From NCBI GenBank assembly GCA_022496805.1, contig CM040085.1:13979811-14043810 (forward strand): 64,000 nt of DNA, read 5' to 3'. Positions 32,240 to 45,224 of the stretch are shown here, piece after piece. Numbering within the stretch: the stretch's first letter is position 1; each line of letters starts with the position of its first letter. The translations under genes were made by a program, and so were the position numbers. The DNA comes from Pohlia nutans (Eukaryota; Streptophyta; Bryopsida; Bryales; Mniaceae). The notes under the pieces are model-generated. The model was not told where the DNA came from, made no database searches, and was given only the letters and a program-made list of their open reading frames with translations.

Positions 32240-33540
32240 GATTAGCATGTAGATCTATTGGCCCTTTGTAAACAGAATTAGGTGTTTGGTTAGCAAATTA
32301 AACAGAAATCAAAATAGATCTTCTTTAAGTTCATGTTGTTTAAATTAAGTCTTCACATTCTGAACAAACAAATTTTGTGTGATGTCTGCAATGTGCAAGT
32401 AACACTGAACAGCAGACTGAATCTTTCAATTTTATAACTTATTACTAACTTAAAGCTGAAGGAGTCATGAAATCTAGCTTAGAATTTTTTTAGCTCATAA
32501 AAGATTTTAACTCAAAATTTTTTGAGCTCTTCAAGGTTTCCGCCATCAAACTTTCAAAACAAATCAATACGAAACTAAGATTTCAAACATAGGTTTCAAA
32601 ACTTCTTGAGTTAAAGGATCTAATTCTAATATATATTGTACATATTCTCAAATACAATTGAAGTTTAATTACTTTTTTAAAATTTTATACCTTGTGATCC
32701 GTTTGATGGGGTTTTAAAGTCTTGAAAGACCATCGTGACTGATAAAGAGTAGATTGAGGGTTGCGGTTTGTCTACACAAGTCATGGAAATCAAGCTGTAA
32801 GTGAGTCATTGTAATGCGGTTTGTTAAACACTGTTTGCTGAGAACTGGTCCTGGATTTGTAGCCGCATTCTAGATTTGCAGTTCAAAAGATATATCTTGG
32901 GTGTAGTCATCATGAAGTCAGACACATAAAAAAATGTACACGGTGGTGAGTTTCAGTCAGGATCTCCCATTCCGGTGTTTCTATTTTTCAGTCTGGATCT
33001 TGAATTATAGCTTGTCTCAAGTGCGTAACTATGTAGGCATGCGGCCCGGAGTTTTGCGATGTTCAGTTGAGGAGCGGAACATTCTTAAGTTGTTGCTTGA
33101 ATCGGCACCCATTCTTGCTGTTCTAGCTACCTATTAAAAAAACACACAAGATATGATTTTTTTTAATCTTTATTTCGGTTTCAAAGACTATGATTTCGAT
33201 TCAATCAGTATGGTTTGAAATCGTACAGTGTAACAATACGCTACGTCTACTTACAAGTACATCAATTTAGAAACTACAGACAATCAAAGTCAAGCAAAAG
33301 AAAAGCTTGATTAAGGAGCTACAAGCCTACAATTAGCAAAGTATTTCAAACTAGGTTGGTCAATGCACCGTGATGGAGTTTGGCATGACAGTTTTAGGAG
33401 TGGAACTGTCTTAACGTGCATACGTTCTAGTAGACTAAGTTGGCATGTGTTGGGATTTGGTATGATGGTTCCAACACCGGAATTGTCCTCACGTGTGTGC
33501 ACCATCTGTATCATATAATAGACTAGGAAAAAGAAAACCG
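32240..33540. other. Spacer without recognised gene
   Basis: AT-rich. At about 33350-33530 a ~115-bp unit (GACTAAGTTGGCATG..., GACAGTTTTAGGAGTGGAAC) is loosely repeated and recurs near 36170-36380. No coding similarity. Confidence 0.5.
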
Positions 33541-33555
33541 CACTTGACTTCAACT

Positions 33556-33790
33556 GCGGTGCTTCTTTAGAGCACCCTGAAATTACAGTCGAAAATGACT
33601 GCAGAATCTTCTTTTGCTTGTAGCGGTTGCGATTTTGAGCATTACAAGGCGTATAATATACCGTTGGAAAGGTCTTGAAAATGTGCTTCTAACGGTGTAT
33701 CACATGCATCTTGATTTTTAATATTGTAACCGTTAAAAGCAAAAGAATATTCTGCAGTCATTTTCAACTACAGTTTCAGGGTGGTCTAAA
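33556..33790. mobile_element. ~235-bp foldback element with ~55-bp inverted ends
   Basis: CTTTAGAGCACCCTGAAATT...GACTGCAGAATCTTCTTTTG is inverted as CAAAAGAATATTCTGCAGTC...TTTCAGGGTGGTCTAAAG. The middle contains GGCGTATAATATACCGTTGG, shared with the 2.65-kb and 35.8-kb loci. Confidence 0.75.
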
Positions 33791-33794
33791 GATC

Positions 33795-36700
33795 TGCAGA
33801 AATCTAGTGCGGATTTTTTCTTGAATTTGTGTTAGGGCCTTTTTCTATGAAGAGTCGGGTTGGTCCTGAAATCTTGGTCTCCATTGATAAAAAAAAGTGC
33901 AGAACACTTCCATGCACACTTTGGTAGAGCAATCTAGTAAATAAAATACAAAACTCTCCACAAAGCAACCAATCAGTTAGCCCACCGACGGCATGGTGAT
34001 GCATGTGGGTGAAATGCAAAGTTTTCTTTCAACACTCACCAAATATGGGGGGAAGTTGGGACCTCATTTTTTGTCTTTTAGTTTACTCCACTCGCCCAAT
34101 GCTCACATAGAAGCCCACCCTTAGTGCATGTGTCACCTTTCAACTACCATCTATCCATTTATTCATTCATTAACTTTTTAATTTTTTCAATGCTTCGTAT
34201 GAAGCTTCAAGAAATGTTGTAAACAATATGAAACATTTGGAACACTATGAATTTTTAATATGACATGAAGCATCTCCTCAATGTAGCAATGTAGCATTTG
34301 GTATTCACTAGATACTTTAAATTAATTAGTAGATGCATCTAAGCTCAACAACAAAAAAAAAAAAACCAAATTTTATAGGATAATGAAATATAATTTTGAA
34401 TGGCAAGAATTTAGGCTAATGCAACACAATATATATGAAGAGGAAATGGACACTAGGATCAAAAATCTTTATTGCATTTGTCATAATTGATTGTTCATAT
34501 TAATTGATACTTTTTCTAAACTCATGGTCTTGGCTAAAAAATTATATGAGATTATTAACCTTTCAAAAGAGCAACTCAATCCAAGTTGTTTTATAGGTTT
34601 CAAAATTTTTTGACACTATATTAATATATTAAAAATTTCCAAAATTAAAATTATAAAACACCTATACATAATACTAGACTCCCATTAAACAAATGTCATT
34701 GAATCACAAAATATTTATAATATTTTCCATGAATAATAACACTATAGAAAAATTGGAGACTCCTATCCCTATTAATTGAGAAGGGATGCACTCCCCATCA
34801 CTTTTTCAATCCAGTAGTTGTTTAATTTTAACAAAATGTACCCTTTAAAATTTGTAACGGATTTGCATCTTGTGCTCGAAACTTCACGCATCATTTTTAG
34901 GTGTCCATTTTCATATCTTGATCATTTTGGAGTATGTTATTGAAAAACCATGAAGAAGTAACAGAATGGTTTTAATGAATTTTTAATACATTCTACTCAT
35001 GTTCAAGTGTATTGATCATACTAGAATGTGCTGCCATTTATTCATTAATTAAGTCCTACAAGCAAAACAAAAGCTATCCAAATAAAAGTCACTCCCCATG
35101 ACAAGGAAGTCTTCAAATCCCATTCTCACTAAAAATGGATGTTGGGTTTACTATAGAATCTCCTCTAATAGAAGTGAGAGCGGGTCTTAGCAAAACATTG
35201 GACTTGGTTTGAGGAAGTGGCAAACCCGTCCAACTCGTCAAGCACCCGTTCTCTAATTCAAAGCATGAACTAAATTAAGTATATCCCCTATGAAGCCCAG
35301 TGGACAAGAGTGGACACAGACTTTTGATGGGTAAGGGTTTCTTTCCATGTGCCACCCAACCCGCCATTAACCACATGTGACCACTATAGAAAATACCTTC
35401 AAAAATTAAATTGAGTGAAACCATGTCCACCCTACCCATACATAATTTCCTCAATGAAGAATAGTAGCTATACCTTTCTACTAGTGACATGTGCTTTATG
35501 CAAAACAAATATCATGCCACCAAGGCCTGCTTGGAAAGCGCATTTAACACACAAAAAAAAGCCATGCACGGATTTGGTTGAAAATCACTTTCAAGACACA
35601 TCAGGCGTACTATTGGCTTCATTTTAGTCAATGTCGGGTCTTCCAAGCCGTCTTTTTTTTTCAGAGATATTGCAAAGACATGTAGTGCAATCCGACATGG
35701 TTTATAGTGAGATGGGTACTAAAATGAAACATAAAAGTCACCCAACCCATTAGTCAACGACAAGTTGAGTTGTACATGGAAACATGTCCTAAGGCGTGTA
35801 ATATATCGTTGGAAAGATCTTGTTGAGAGCTTTCCAATAGTATATCATAATTATGCTCTTGTCTAAAGAAAACTCCAGTTTTGACTATCGGTTAAAGCAG
35901 GTCGCATCTTAGTCAAGGCAGGCCAATTTGGAGGAATCCAAAATGCTGCCATGTAGAAAAATAATGCTCTCAATAGGGTCATGCTTCTCAACTGTACCGT
36001 ATTCATTTTTCAGGGTCTTCTCAATGTCATCCAATCAACGCTTGTAATTTACAACCGACCCCCTTGTTATATTTTTTTTAAATGGTGTCCCTGTATATTT
36101 GGTAACTAGGAACGGCGGAATCTCTGGGGAAGCATCCGAGTGCATGTTGATGCACGATTTTGCGTTATATGATAGACTAGGTTGGCTCATGCAAACGTTC
36201 CGTACGATCATTCCGACAACAAAAATTTTGGTGGGTTTGAGCATGCGGGTATTCATGTGTGCATGCACCATTGTATGTTGTGTAATAGATTAGGTGGGCC
36301 GGAGTGACTATGGCACGACTATTCTGGCAGCAAAATTGTTGTGGAGAGTGTGCTTGCATTGTATAATAGATGAAATTGGTAGTATCAACATAATATTCTT
36401 GCCTTGGTATGAGAACCTAATTGCCAAGGTCGATTTTGACGAGTGGCAAAATTGGCGTACATTTATTACTGTCGATTTTTGATCACTCATGGTGTACACA
36501 ATTTTGAGAATTAGGAATTGGGTGTGGTATCCTTGAATCCAAAAAAATGTTCGATTTGATACCCAACTCAAAACAAATGATATCAAGTAAATTGTAGATA
36601 AAAATGACACAAAACAAATCACAGTAAGGTTACAGCATCAGCTCTTCAAACACTTGTTTACAAATAGTAGGAATTGAACGGGGAATTGAATAGCCTTTCT

Positions 36701-37440
36701 GAAAAGACAAGACAATTTCCTACCGAAGATTGAGTGATCTTTTTTTTTGCTCGATTTGAAAAATTTAAGCAAAATACTGAAAATCAAAATTGAGTATTTC
36801 TCTCAAGTTGAAGTGAGAATGACCGATCTTTGGTCTATGGTGGAACGGGTCAACGAGTGTCTTATGTAATACTACTAGTAGTAGAAAAGTGTAAAAGTAG
36901 CCACTACCAAATTAGGTAAGATCCTAGCGAAAATTCGCCAATTTATTTTTGGCTATCTAGTATACTAGTATACTACGCCGAAAGGGGTATTTAGCATGGA
37001 TGATTACTTTGGCAAATATGAAAATTAATACTCAATCTAGCAACACCACCAGTGCACATCACAATCGCTATTAGGCCACTTCACACATAATGTTGAATAG
37101 CATGTCCTTGTAATAAGCAATTTAGACCATTTGATCCTAAATATCAGTAATCATTTTTGTGTATGAGTTTAAAACATTTTATAGGCGCGCCACCCATTTT
37201 TTAGGTGGTGAAATATATCAAAAAGCGAAAGAGTTAAATTTGGACCCAAAATTCATTCTTTTATCGCCAAAATATTCATCCATGCTGACATATTTTTCAT
37301 CCCAGTTTCATCCATTCTGGAAAATTCTCATTCAATAATGATGACTTCATATGAAATCTAGATGAAAGTGCTACTATGTTTGTTTCACTAGTGCCACCTA
37401 TTCGAAAAATGAAAAAATTCCAAAAAATCCCTAAGGCATC
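33795..37440. other. Intergenic stretch without recognised gene
   Basis: AT-rich. Holds a third copy of the GGCGTGTAATATATCGTTGG motif (~35793) followed by its inverse (GCTTTCCAATAGTATATCAT), and ~115-bp diverged units at about 36170-36380. Short frames have no similarity that I recognise. Confidence 0.5.
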
Positions 37441-37449
37441 ACTAATTCA

Positions 37450-37905
37450 CTACTAGAAACACCGCCCAAGTAGACTAAATAAACATGGGCACCTAAAAAG
37501 ACCCACAACTACACTTAATGAGCTATTTAGTGTCTAGTGAGAATTGATGTTTTATTTACCACAATTCGTTCAAAATCGAGGAAGAAGTGTCCCTACACTA
37601 CACATGAGTTTGCTACTTGTCATTCCCTGCACTTTCATAGAGAGTGCCATGTTCTTTCTAGGTGATGAGAGTGACATGACAAAGGCGGCATGTCATGTTT
37701 ATTATAGAGTTGCCATATGTCATTGGAATACTACATTCATTTTTTATAATAGAGAAATTATCTCTTTCTAAAATCAAATAGTGTTGTATTGAGAAATAGT
37801 GTCCCAAACACTAAATAACCAACTTTTAGTGTAGTCTAGTACATTATATGGGGTCTTCTCATTGGTCTATTCGCTAATCTATGCGGGGCGGTGTTTCTAC
37901 TAGCG
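37450..37905. mobile_element. CACTA-like element carrying a nested family C element
   Basis: CACTACTAGAAACACCGCCC at the left and GGGCGGTGTTTCTACTAGCG at the right are inverted with two mismatches. No clear 3-bp target repeat. The interior is occupied by family C (37508-37840). Confidence 0.6.
37508..37840. mobile_element. Family C element, copy 2
   Basis: Left ACTACACTTAATGAGCTATT and right ACTAAATAACC...TTTAGTGTAGT are inverted. The body matches 25557-25868 (ACATGAGTTTGCTACTTGTC, GAGAGTGACATGA, TTGCCATATGTCATTGGAA). Confidence 0.75.
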
Positions 37906-38376
37906 CGTGGTACATTACATTCTACAACAATAACGTTTTGCACTCTTGTAATGCTTTGTTCGATTTTTATTGATACAATAACTTTCTTTGGAACTAAAGT
38001 AAAAGATGTCACTTGCCATTATATAAGGGAATTCAATGAAGAGTCAAGGAAGACAAACTTCAGATGTCAAAATAAAGAGCATCCAAGAGCATTGGACTGT
38101 AACATCAGAAAGAATCTTAGAAAACGTAAAGCACTTGTCACGATTCTCGTTCAGAAACTCTTGCCAGTTACATCCGATAACGGCACTCTCCAAAAGTTAC
38201 GGGTGTCGGCACCACAACCGGTGCCAGAAACGAAGGAGCGGAAGCTTGTGCAGAACCACGGGAGCTTGTAGGGAATGAAAAAGAAATTGTGGCCATGTTC
38301 TTTACAACAAGAGAGGCCTACCCATCGAGGGAAGCGGCCTCCCCCCTTACTTTAGTAGGGGTATAAAGTGTAGGGC

Positions 38377-38604
38377 TTAACCCCTAAAGGACCAAGAAGT
38401 CCAAATTGGGTTCCATGTTTTTTTAACAGTTTTGTGTACGTTGTATTTGGACTTCCTCTTGTTCAATTTTCTATTATTCTTTTACCAACAAATGCAATTA
38501 TCTTCACTAGTCCTGGTGATATAAAATTTAGCCTCTTCAAATTTTTTTATTGTTCACAATACAATCATTTTAAAACTATGAATCCTTGGTCCATTAGGGG
38601 TTAA
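38377..38604 (-). mobile_element. P1 MITE
   Basis: 228 bp from TTAACCCCTAAAGGACCAAG to CTTGGTCCATTAGGGGTTAA. TTAA at both ends; the right TTAA (38601-38604) is shared with the next element. Confidence 0.88.
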
Positions 38605-39190
38605 CCTCTAAAAGACCGCAAGGCCCCCACGCGGCTTCTGGAATTAAAAAGTGAGGAAATTCGGGTTCTTGGGCTTTGAATTGTAGAATGAGCAACAAAG
38701 AGACCCTGGCTCTTTTTGAGAGCCGAATCTGTAGGTACTTCTTGATCGGAAATTCATCAAGTGAGCGATTTTTGGTGATTTTTTTGAGTTGCACGGAGGA
38801 TATTTATGCGTCACTTCAGACCCTCAGATCTTCCTCCTCACACCTCCAAATTACTTGAAATTTTTTGCACATGTTTAAAATGATGATTTCTACTCACAGT
38901 AAAAATTTCAGAAGTTTTGAAGCACTTTTGAACTATCCAATTTCAGCATGTGTACAAAATACCCCAAATAAGTACCATCAATCTTCTCAACGGTGGCATT
39001 TTCTAAAAAATTGTGCGATTTTGTCGATCTTTTTTTCATAAAAAGGCTACGTAAGTCTTCTTTAATTTCAACGGTGTGGATCGTCAAAATTACCCCACAC
39101 CAATGAGGAATTGAGCTTGCTACAAGAGCTAGTCAAGAAAACAAGAGCTAGTCAAGAAAACAAGAGCTAAGTTCAACACACCCCGGGTCC
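38601..39190 (-). mobile_element. TTAA element, family P3, right end lost
   Basis: It begins TTAACCTCTAAAAGACCGCAAG and is the reverse complement of 59880-60512 over most of its length (AGCTTGCTACAAGAGCTA, TCTTCTCAACGGTGGCATTT). The final GGTCCTTTAGGGGTTAA is missing. Confidence 0.75.
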
Positions 39191-39582
39191 TATGTGGATA
39201 GGATTGACTTACATAGGGGAGGAGGGGCTGTTTAGTTGGGTGGTAAAAGGAGGGGCCGAGGGGGTAAACTGAGCAGTGAGGAGACCGAAGTGGATTCGGA
39301 TGCTAATAATAGTGTGATCTTCAATGCCAGAAATGGGTAGTAGAGGACAAAACATACCACCAGGAACTCAGTGCCCGCACGTGGGAGAATGTAAGAGCAA
39401 AGCCAGTCCTTATTATTATCATTCTTAGCCACCCTTGGCCGCCGCGCCCTGCTATAGCCCCCCGGCTCAATCCACATCCCCTTTCTCGCCACCTCGTTTC
39501 AGCGTTCCCCTCATTCGAACGGTGGCTTTCCCTCCAGGGAACAGCATCCCCTACCGGTCTTTGTCATTATAACATTCATGTC

Positions 39583-40159
39583 TTAACCCCTAAATGCCCA
39601 GAGCCCTCTCCAAATTCGGCAATTTTGCAAAGATGCATTATAAAATGCAACCTAGAGGGATATTTTGAACTTGATATATGAATAAAAGTTGTACGTTATG
39701 AATTTTAGATTCTATCCATACGGTTAGATCTATGAGTGCTATTACCAATAATTTTTTATAAAATTTGAAAAGTGATATTCAAAATTATTTTGTAATTCAA
39801 TTATGAATAAGATATTGACAATTTAAGGATGAAATTCTTTGTGATTGGTTGAAATGTAATACTCTAAGTGTAGTGATTTTTGAAGATTTTTTGGTTGCTT
39901 AATTTTATGAGTTGACTTTTTTTAGAGCACTTTTACACTGAAATCTTCAAAATTTTGGGTGAATCACTACAACATGAAATGAGGCATAAAAATTTCACAA
40001 ATCATCCCCTTTCTAATTGGATCACATATGCATGAAGCTAACTTCCCATAGAATCTACAGTAAAAATTCCACACTGCCAAAAGTGCATGACGGATGAGAA
40101 ATTATGGATGAAATCTGTACATCGTCCAAAAAATGGACGCTCAGGCAGTTAGGGGTTAA
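39583..40159 (+). mobile_element. TTAA element, family P2, intact
   Basis: 577 bp from TTAACCCCTAAATGCCCAGA to GCTCAGGCAGTTAGGGGTTAA with TTAA on both sides. Internal words GGATATTTTGAACTTGATAT and ATCATCCCCTTTCTAATTGG recur in the other P2 copies. Non-coding. Confidence 0.85.
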
Positions 40160-40993
40160 GGATGATTTCACAACATTCTTGTCTTAGTGTGAGAATCATC
40201 TTTCTAGAGCCTCTGCTATATCCAGTAGTTTTTTAATTTTTACAGTAGGGTTATTTAATTAAAGAGAAATGTGGAAGTTTAGGGACAAAGAAGGAGACAA
40301 TAGATTCAAAGAAGTTGACAAAGATTCAAGAAAGAGGACATAAAAGGATTCCAAAATAAAATAAAATAAAAAATTCCAAGATGAAGACAACAAAGGATTC
40401 TATAAAGAAGACTGTAAAGAATTCAAAGGAGACCCAAAAAAGAAACAAAGAAGGCGGTGTAAAATTCATTGTTATGTAAAGAATTCTTTTATATTTCTCT
40501 CTGACTAGTACAACATTGATTATGGTTATTAGTGTGTGTGACACTCATTGCAAGGACGCACACTAATTTGAATAAGTTAGTATTTACTAGGGTTGAAATT
40601 TTTACTATGTTAAGCTAATTATCATTAATTCATTAAAAATTTGAACTATTGGATAGGAAGAAAACCAAGTTGTGAATATACTTTGAAATTTCTAACCATA
40701 AAAGATTTTTTTCATATAAAGATATGATCCAAAATGTCATGCTCCCTCAAAATTTCAACACAATCAAAAGTAGATTTCTTTAGCCTCCTTTTCTTTTCAA
40801 AGATTTGACATGACAGGTACTTTGCATTATTTGGTCCAAGCTAATCAACCCTTTTAAATAAACTGAATAGTCAAAACAATAAGAATAACTCTAAACAATG
40901 TACTAATAAATTGTTTTCAAAGGCCTAATTTGACCCTTGTGTTTTGGACTTTGGGCATGATGATTTGATGTTTTGATGTTAAACATCCTAATT

Positions 40994-42063
40994 TTAACCC
41001 CTAACTGCCTAAGCCCTCTTTTTTTTAGCTCGATGTACAAAATTGAATTTGGTCTTTTTAGCAGTCGTGCACTTTTTGCTTGGGGGGTGCACTCTACATT
41101 ATGTTTGAGAATCACGTGCGTTCATGACCCCTTCTAAAAACCCCCTATATACGAGAGGCTATATGTCTAAAATACCTTTGTATACAGATTTATTTCGTTT
41201 TAAAAATATGTTTAGTGTAAGTATACGTGAATATTTTCAGTTCTAAATGTGTTTATTGTATGTATACGTAATACGGTACTGTTTAAATTAATACCCCTTC
41301 ATTGCACTCACGTATACTCGTACATATTTAGTACAATGCACCCCCCGAGACTTTTTGCAAGTAAAAAAAAAATTACAAAATTCTATAACAAGATAGCTTC
41401 ATACATGTGTGATCCAATTAGAAAGGGGATGATTTAAGGAAAATTTATGCCTCAAATCATGCCACATTGTTCCACCAAGAATTTCTAAGATCTTAGTTCA
41501 AACTGAATCAAAAGTGGTCTTAAAAAAATCAACTCATAAAATTAAGCAATTAAAAAATCTCCAACAATCACTACATTTAGAGTATCACATTTCAACCCAT
41601 TACAGTAAATTTCATCCATAGAATATCAATATTTTATTTTTAATTGAATTACAAAAGAATTTCAAATTTCAAATTTTATACAAGAATATTGGTGATTGCA
41701 ATCATACATATCATAATAGAGCAGTGCAATGGAGCACCCTTTTGAAAACTAGATTGAAAGAAAATCTTCATTTAGCCATTCAATTTTGTAAATAACAAAG
41801 GAATGCCATTTGTATTCCATGAATTTTGGGACTACCTTCTTAGTTTCTAATGGTTATTAGATTGTGGTCCCATTGCAAAAGGATGTTGGGTTCCATTACT
41901 CTATTATGCTATGTAGATCTAATCACATGGATAGATCTAAAATTCATAATGTACAACTTTTATTCATACAACAAGTTCAAAATATTCCTCTTAGTTTCAT
42001 TTTATAATGCATTTTTGCAATTCAAATCTGGAGAGGGTTGTAGAGATGGCATTTAGGGGTCAA
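40994..42063 (-). mobile_element. TTAA element, family P2, interrupted by a family G element
   Basis: TTAACCCCTAACTGCCTAAG at the left and GGCATTTAGGGGTCAA at the right. The P2 body is split by the insertion at 41079-41349. Reverse orientation relative to 39583. Confidence 0.8.
41079..41349. mobile_element. Family G element nested in P2 (271 bp)
   Basis: CTTGGGGGGTGCACTCTACA at the left; AATGCACCCCCCGAG at the right. A direct repeat ACTTTTTG (8-9 bp; 41071-41078 and 41350-41357) flanks it. Body homologous to 31694-31955. Confidence 0.85.
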
Positions 42064-42350
42064 GGAAAGTGAACAACTCAAGAGTCTTCCCATTTCTACT
42101 TGCATGTGAACTATATTCCAATTTGAATTGGTAATAAATTTCTTATTACTCTTATGGTTTTTTCATGTTCAAAAGATGTCCATGCCATTTTTTGTATTGT
42201 GCTCTATTGTATATATGTTGTCTAAAGTATTTATTCCTGGCAAGGGAGAGTAGTTTTTTCCAATGGCCTTTTGTCCGGTGGGCACTGGGTCATTGACATT
42301 ATGAACGGACACTTTATTCACGCTGGCCTCAAAAGAGGATTGGAGTTCCT

Positions 42351-42377
42351 ATCTATCTATCTATCTATCTATCTATA
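42351..42377. repeat. (CTAT)n microsatellite
   Basis: About six CTAT/ATCT units immediately left of the 42.4-kb foldback. Confidence 0.9.
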
Positions 42378-43320
42378 TGTAACATGCAATTCGCTATTTA
42401 TGCACTTGGTCAAGTGCGTTCATTTTATGAGCAAATCTTGCTTAAATTTTTTCGTGTAAAAAGTTCTCTAAAAAAGAACGATTTTGTCGTTCTACAATTA
42501 CTTTCATTGTAAACAAACAATTATTTAATTTAATTTTTATTCTTATCTTTATCTTTTATCTTTATCTTTTTTTTTTTTTTTTCTTTTTTTTTTTCTTTAT
42601 TTTGTTTCATTTATCTTATTTCTTTCTTGTCTTCAATTTCTTTTCCTTCTTGTCTTCCTTCTTGTCTTCTTCTTTTTCTTTTATTTTTTTTCATTCCTCT
42701 TGTGGCAGCCGCAAATCCTTCGCCCGCACCAAAGACAAAAAGAAATAAAAAATAAAAAAAATCTTTTTTCTTTTCTTTTTTTCTTTTTTTTTTTTTTTTT
42801 TGTTGGTGCATCCTCCGCCGTTTACGGTTTAGCCGCCGGCGGCTGAACCCTAAATTTTTTATTTTTTTTTAATTTTTATTTTCAGGGTTCATGAGCCCCA
42901 AACAAAAAAGAAGACGAAATCAAAAAAAAAAAAAAAAAAAAAAGGTTTTTTTTTTTTTTTTTTTTTTTTTGTCTTTGGTGCGGGCGAAGGATTTGCGGCT
43001 GCCACAAGAGGAATGAAAAAAAATAAAAGAAAAAGAAGAAGACAAGAAGGAAAAGAAATTGAAGACAAGAAAGAAACAAGATAAATGAAACAAAATAAAG
43101 AAAAGATAAAAGAAAAAATAAAAGAAAATATAAAGATAAAAGATAAAGATAAGAATAAAAATTAAATAAAATAATTGTTTGTTTACAATGAAAGTAATTG
43201 TAGAACGACAAAAATGGTTGTTTTTTAGACTGTTTTTTAGTCAATATTTTTAATGCTTCCGGGGACCAAGTGCATGATTATATGGCCAAGTGCGTAAATA
43301 GCGAATTGCGTGTTATGTGT
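42378..43320. mobile_element. ~940-bp foldback with poly-pyrimidine/poly-purine arms
   Basis: The outer word GCAATTCGCTATTTATGCAC is inverted as GTGCGTAAATAGCGAATTGC. Further in, TTGTCGTTCTACAATTACTT is matched by AAGTAATTGTAGAACGACAA, and CCGCAAATCCTTCGCCCGCA by TGCGGGCGAAGGATTTGCGG. The arms are long T-rich then A-rich low-complexity tracts. Frames inside are low-complexity artefacts. Confidence 0.75.
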
Positions 43321-43414
43321 TGTATTCACGATGAAACGGAAGCAACCATTCAAGGGAATTTTCAACCATTATGCAAAATGAAAATAATGATAAGTGGGTG
43401 AAAGCACTATTGGG

Positions 43415-43827
43415 CCCGGGGAGTGCACTTAAAGTTGAGATTAGAAATACACATGAGTGCGTTTTAATAGCACACCCCCTACAATACTTGGCCTTAAAAT
43501 AGTTTTTTAATTAAGATTTTTTAGGCCCCAAATCATTACGTATATATCTATCATTTGGTATAAATTTCACGACCAAAAGTTTTAAAAATCTTATAAAAAA
43601 AATGATAGAAGTTTGAACTAGAATGTGTTGTTTGTTGCTTCAAAAATCAATTTAAAAATATTTACAGGTGATTATTTTTTGAAAGTTATACAGCAAGAAC
43701 TTTAGATTGTGTTTAACAACTTCATATTTTTTTACAATTTTTAGATGATTTTTTAGTACATACATAGGGGGGTCAAAAGTGCGCACTCACGTGATTCCTA
43801 GTCTTAACTTTAAGTGCACTCCCCGAG
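43415..43827. mobile_element. Family G-like element with perfect 8-bp target repeat
   Basis: CCCGGGGAGTGCACTTAAAG and CTTTAAGTGCACTCCCCGAG ends, flanked by CTATTGGG at 43407-43414 and 43828-43835. 413 bp; interior unrelated to copies 1 and 2 beyond the termini. Confidence 0.82.
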
Positions 43828-43839
43828 CTATTGGGTGGA

Positions 43840-44940
43840 CCAATAGTAGTGTCTATTACTGCAATTTTTGCAACATTGCAACTTAGAATAACCATAGTAT
43901 AAGCAAAACTAATGCAAGAGTTATAAAAAGTGGTATACATCAATCACATATATGTTTGGAAAACTTTTTCATTCATCATATTTATAAAAATACATTATAT
44001 CATTGACCTATTTGCAAAGTATACATAGATTCATTAATGTCCATTTCAATATTAGGTCTTCGTATAACCATTAAAAATAAATTGATAGTGAAGTCCAATA
44101 ATTCTTTTAAAAATAAATTGAGGCAAAGAATAACCTTATCTATCAACATAGACATTTTAAAAAATAAATAACTAAAGTTTCTATGAATGATGAATTCCTA
44201 AAGTTAATACTAGTATAAAATTTGTTCTTTGTTATAAAGATGTATCTTGAATATAATAAAAATTGTATCATAGGGGGATTCATGGTGTTAGTTATAACAT
44301 CACATACATCCACTTATATGCAATTAAACCAAAACATTTGTATTGGCATGATTAGCAAATTTTATTAAAAAGGTTCAAAACAAAATAAATGAAAGAAGTA
44401 GTTGGAGGAAGTAGTCTATTCAATTTAGTGATATAATACAATATCTAAGTGCTATTTTTTAGGTGTGACAAATTAGACTCTCAATTGTGTCTTTTTGTTG
44501 GGAATTTGGAAGCCTTATGCAAAGAAAATTTCGAATATTGTATGATGTACAAGGAATATTAACTCCATTGATTATTTTAGAATTGAGTAGATTTGAATTC
44601 CTATTAACTTTCGGCAATTGAAAGTAATTATCTATACTAATCACTATTTATAAGTTGCCCATTTTGGTCCACCCAATCTTGCTTCTACCCAGCTTGTTAA
44701 GTTTAGGATTTATTTTCTTAATTTAATTTATTATATATAATTATATATTTTAATCAAAGACACATTATAATGATATGCTAGGATGGCCTCATTTTTTTCA
44801 ATTTTTTTCAAAACTATTTCAGCAAATATAAGTGTTCTTTTAATATTTCAATTGTATAATAAAGAGTTAAAGACCATGTAGAAAGTGAAGTGCAAAGAAA
44901 ATATTTGATAAATTTGGTGAATGTAAAGATTTAAAGTTTG
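43840..44940. other. AT-rich spacer
   Basis: Very AT-rich, no gene or terminal repeat recognised. Confidence 0.5.
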
Positions 44941-44944
44941 ATTA

Positions 44945-45206
44945 AAGAATTGGAGGGAACATCATTACTTTCTCCAAATAGCAAATTTTATAAGACTAAG
45001 ACAATGTTGAGGTGATCCACTTTAAAAAACTCTCCCAAGTGAAGTTCAACTCAGATTGACATAATTCAAATTGCGTTGGAAAGCAAACTTAATGTAGTAT
45101 TTTAATTATTATTTTTCATTTCAAAAAAATTACTTTTTTTGTTCCGATCAACCCGTTAAAAACAGAGAGCGACCAAAAAATGGTAGTTTGAGCATTTAGG
45201 TGTTAA
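44945..45206. mobile_element. Solo right arm of P4 foldback
   Basis: Matches 11120-11381, including ACAATGTTGAGGTGATCCAC and AAATGGTAGTTTGAGCATTT, and ends in GTTAA. The left arm is absent. Confidence 0.75.
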
Positions 45207-45224
45207 GATCATATCTATTACAGT

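Noticed and set aside
42611..43244. Lys/Phe-rich frames of 66 and 120 codons
   Set aside because: Low-complexity translations of poly-T/poly-A foldback arms.
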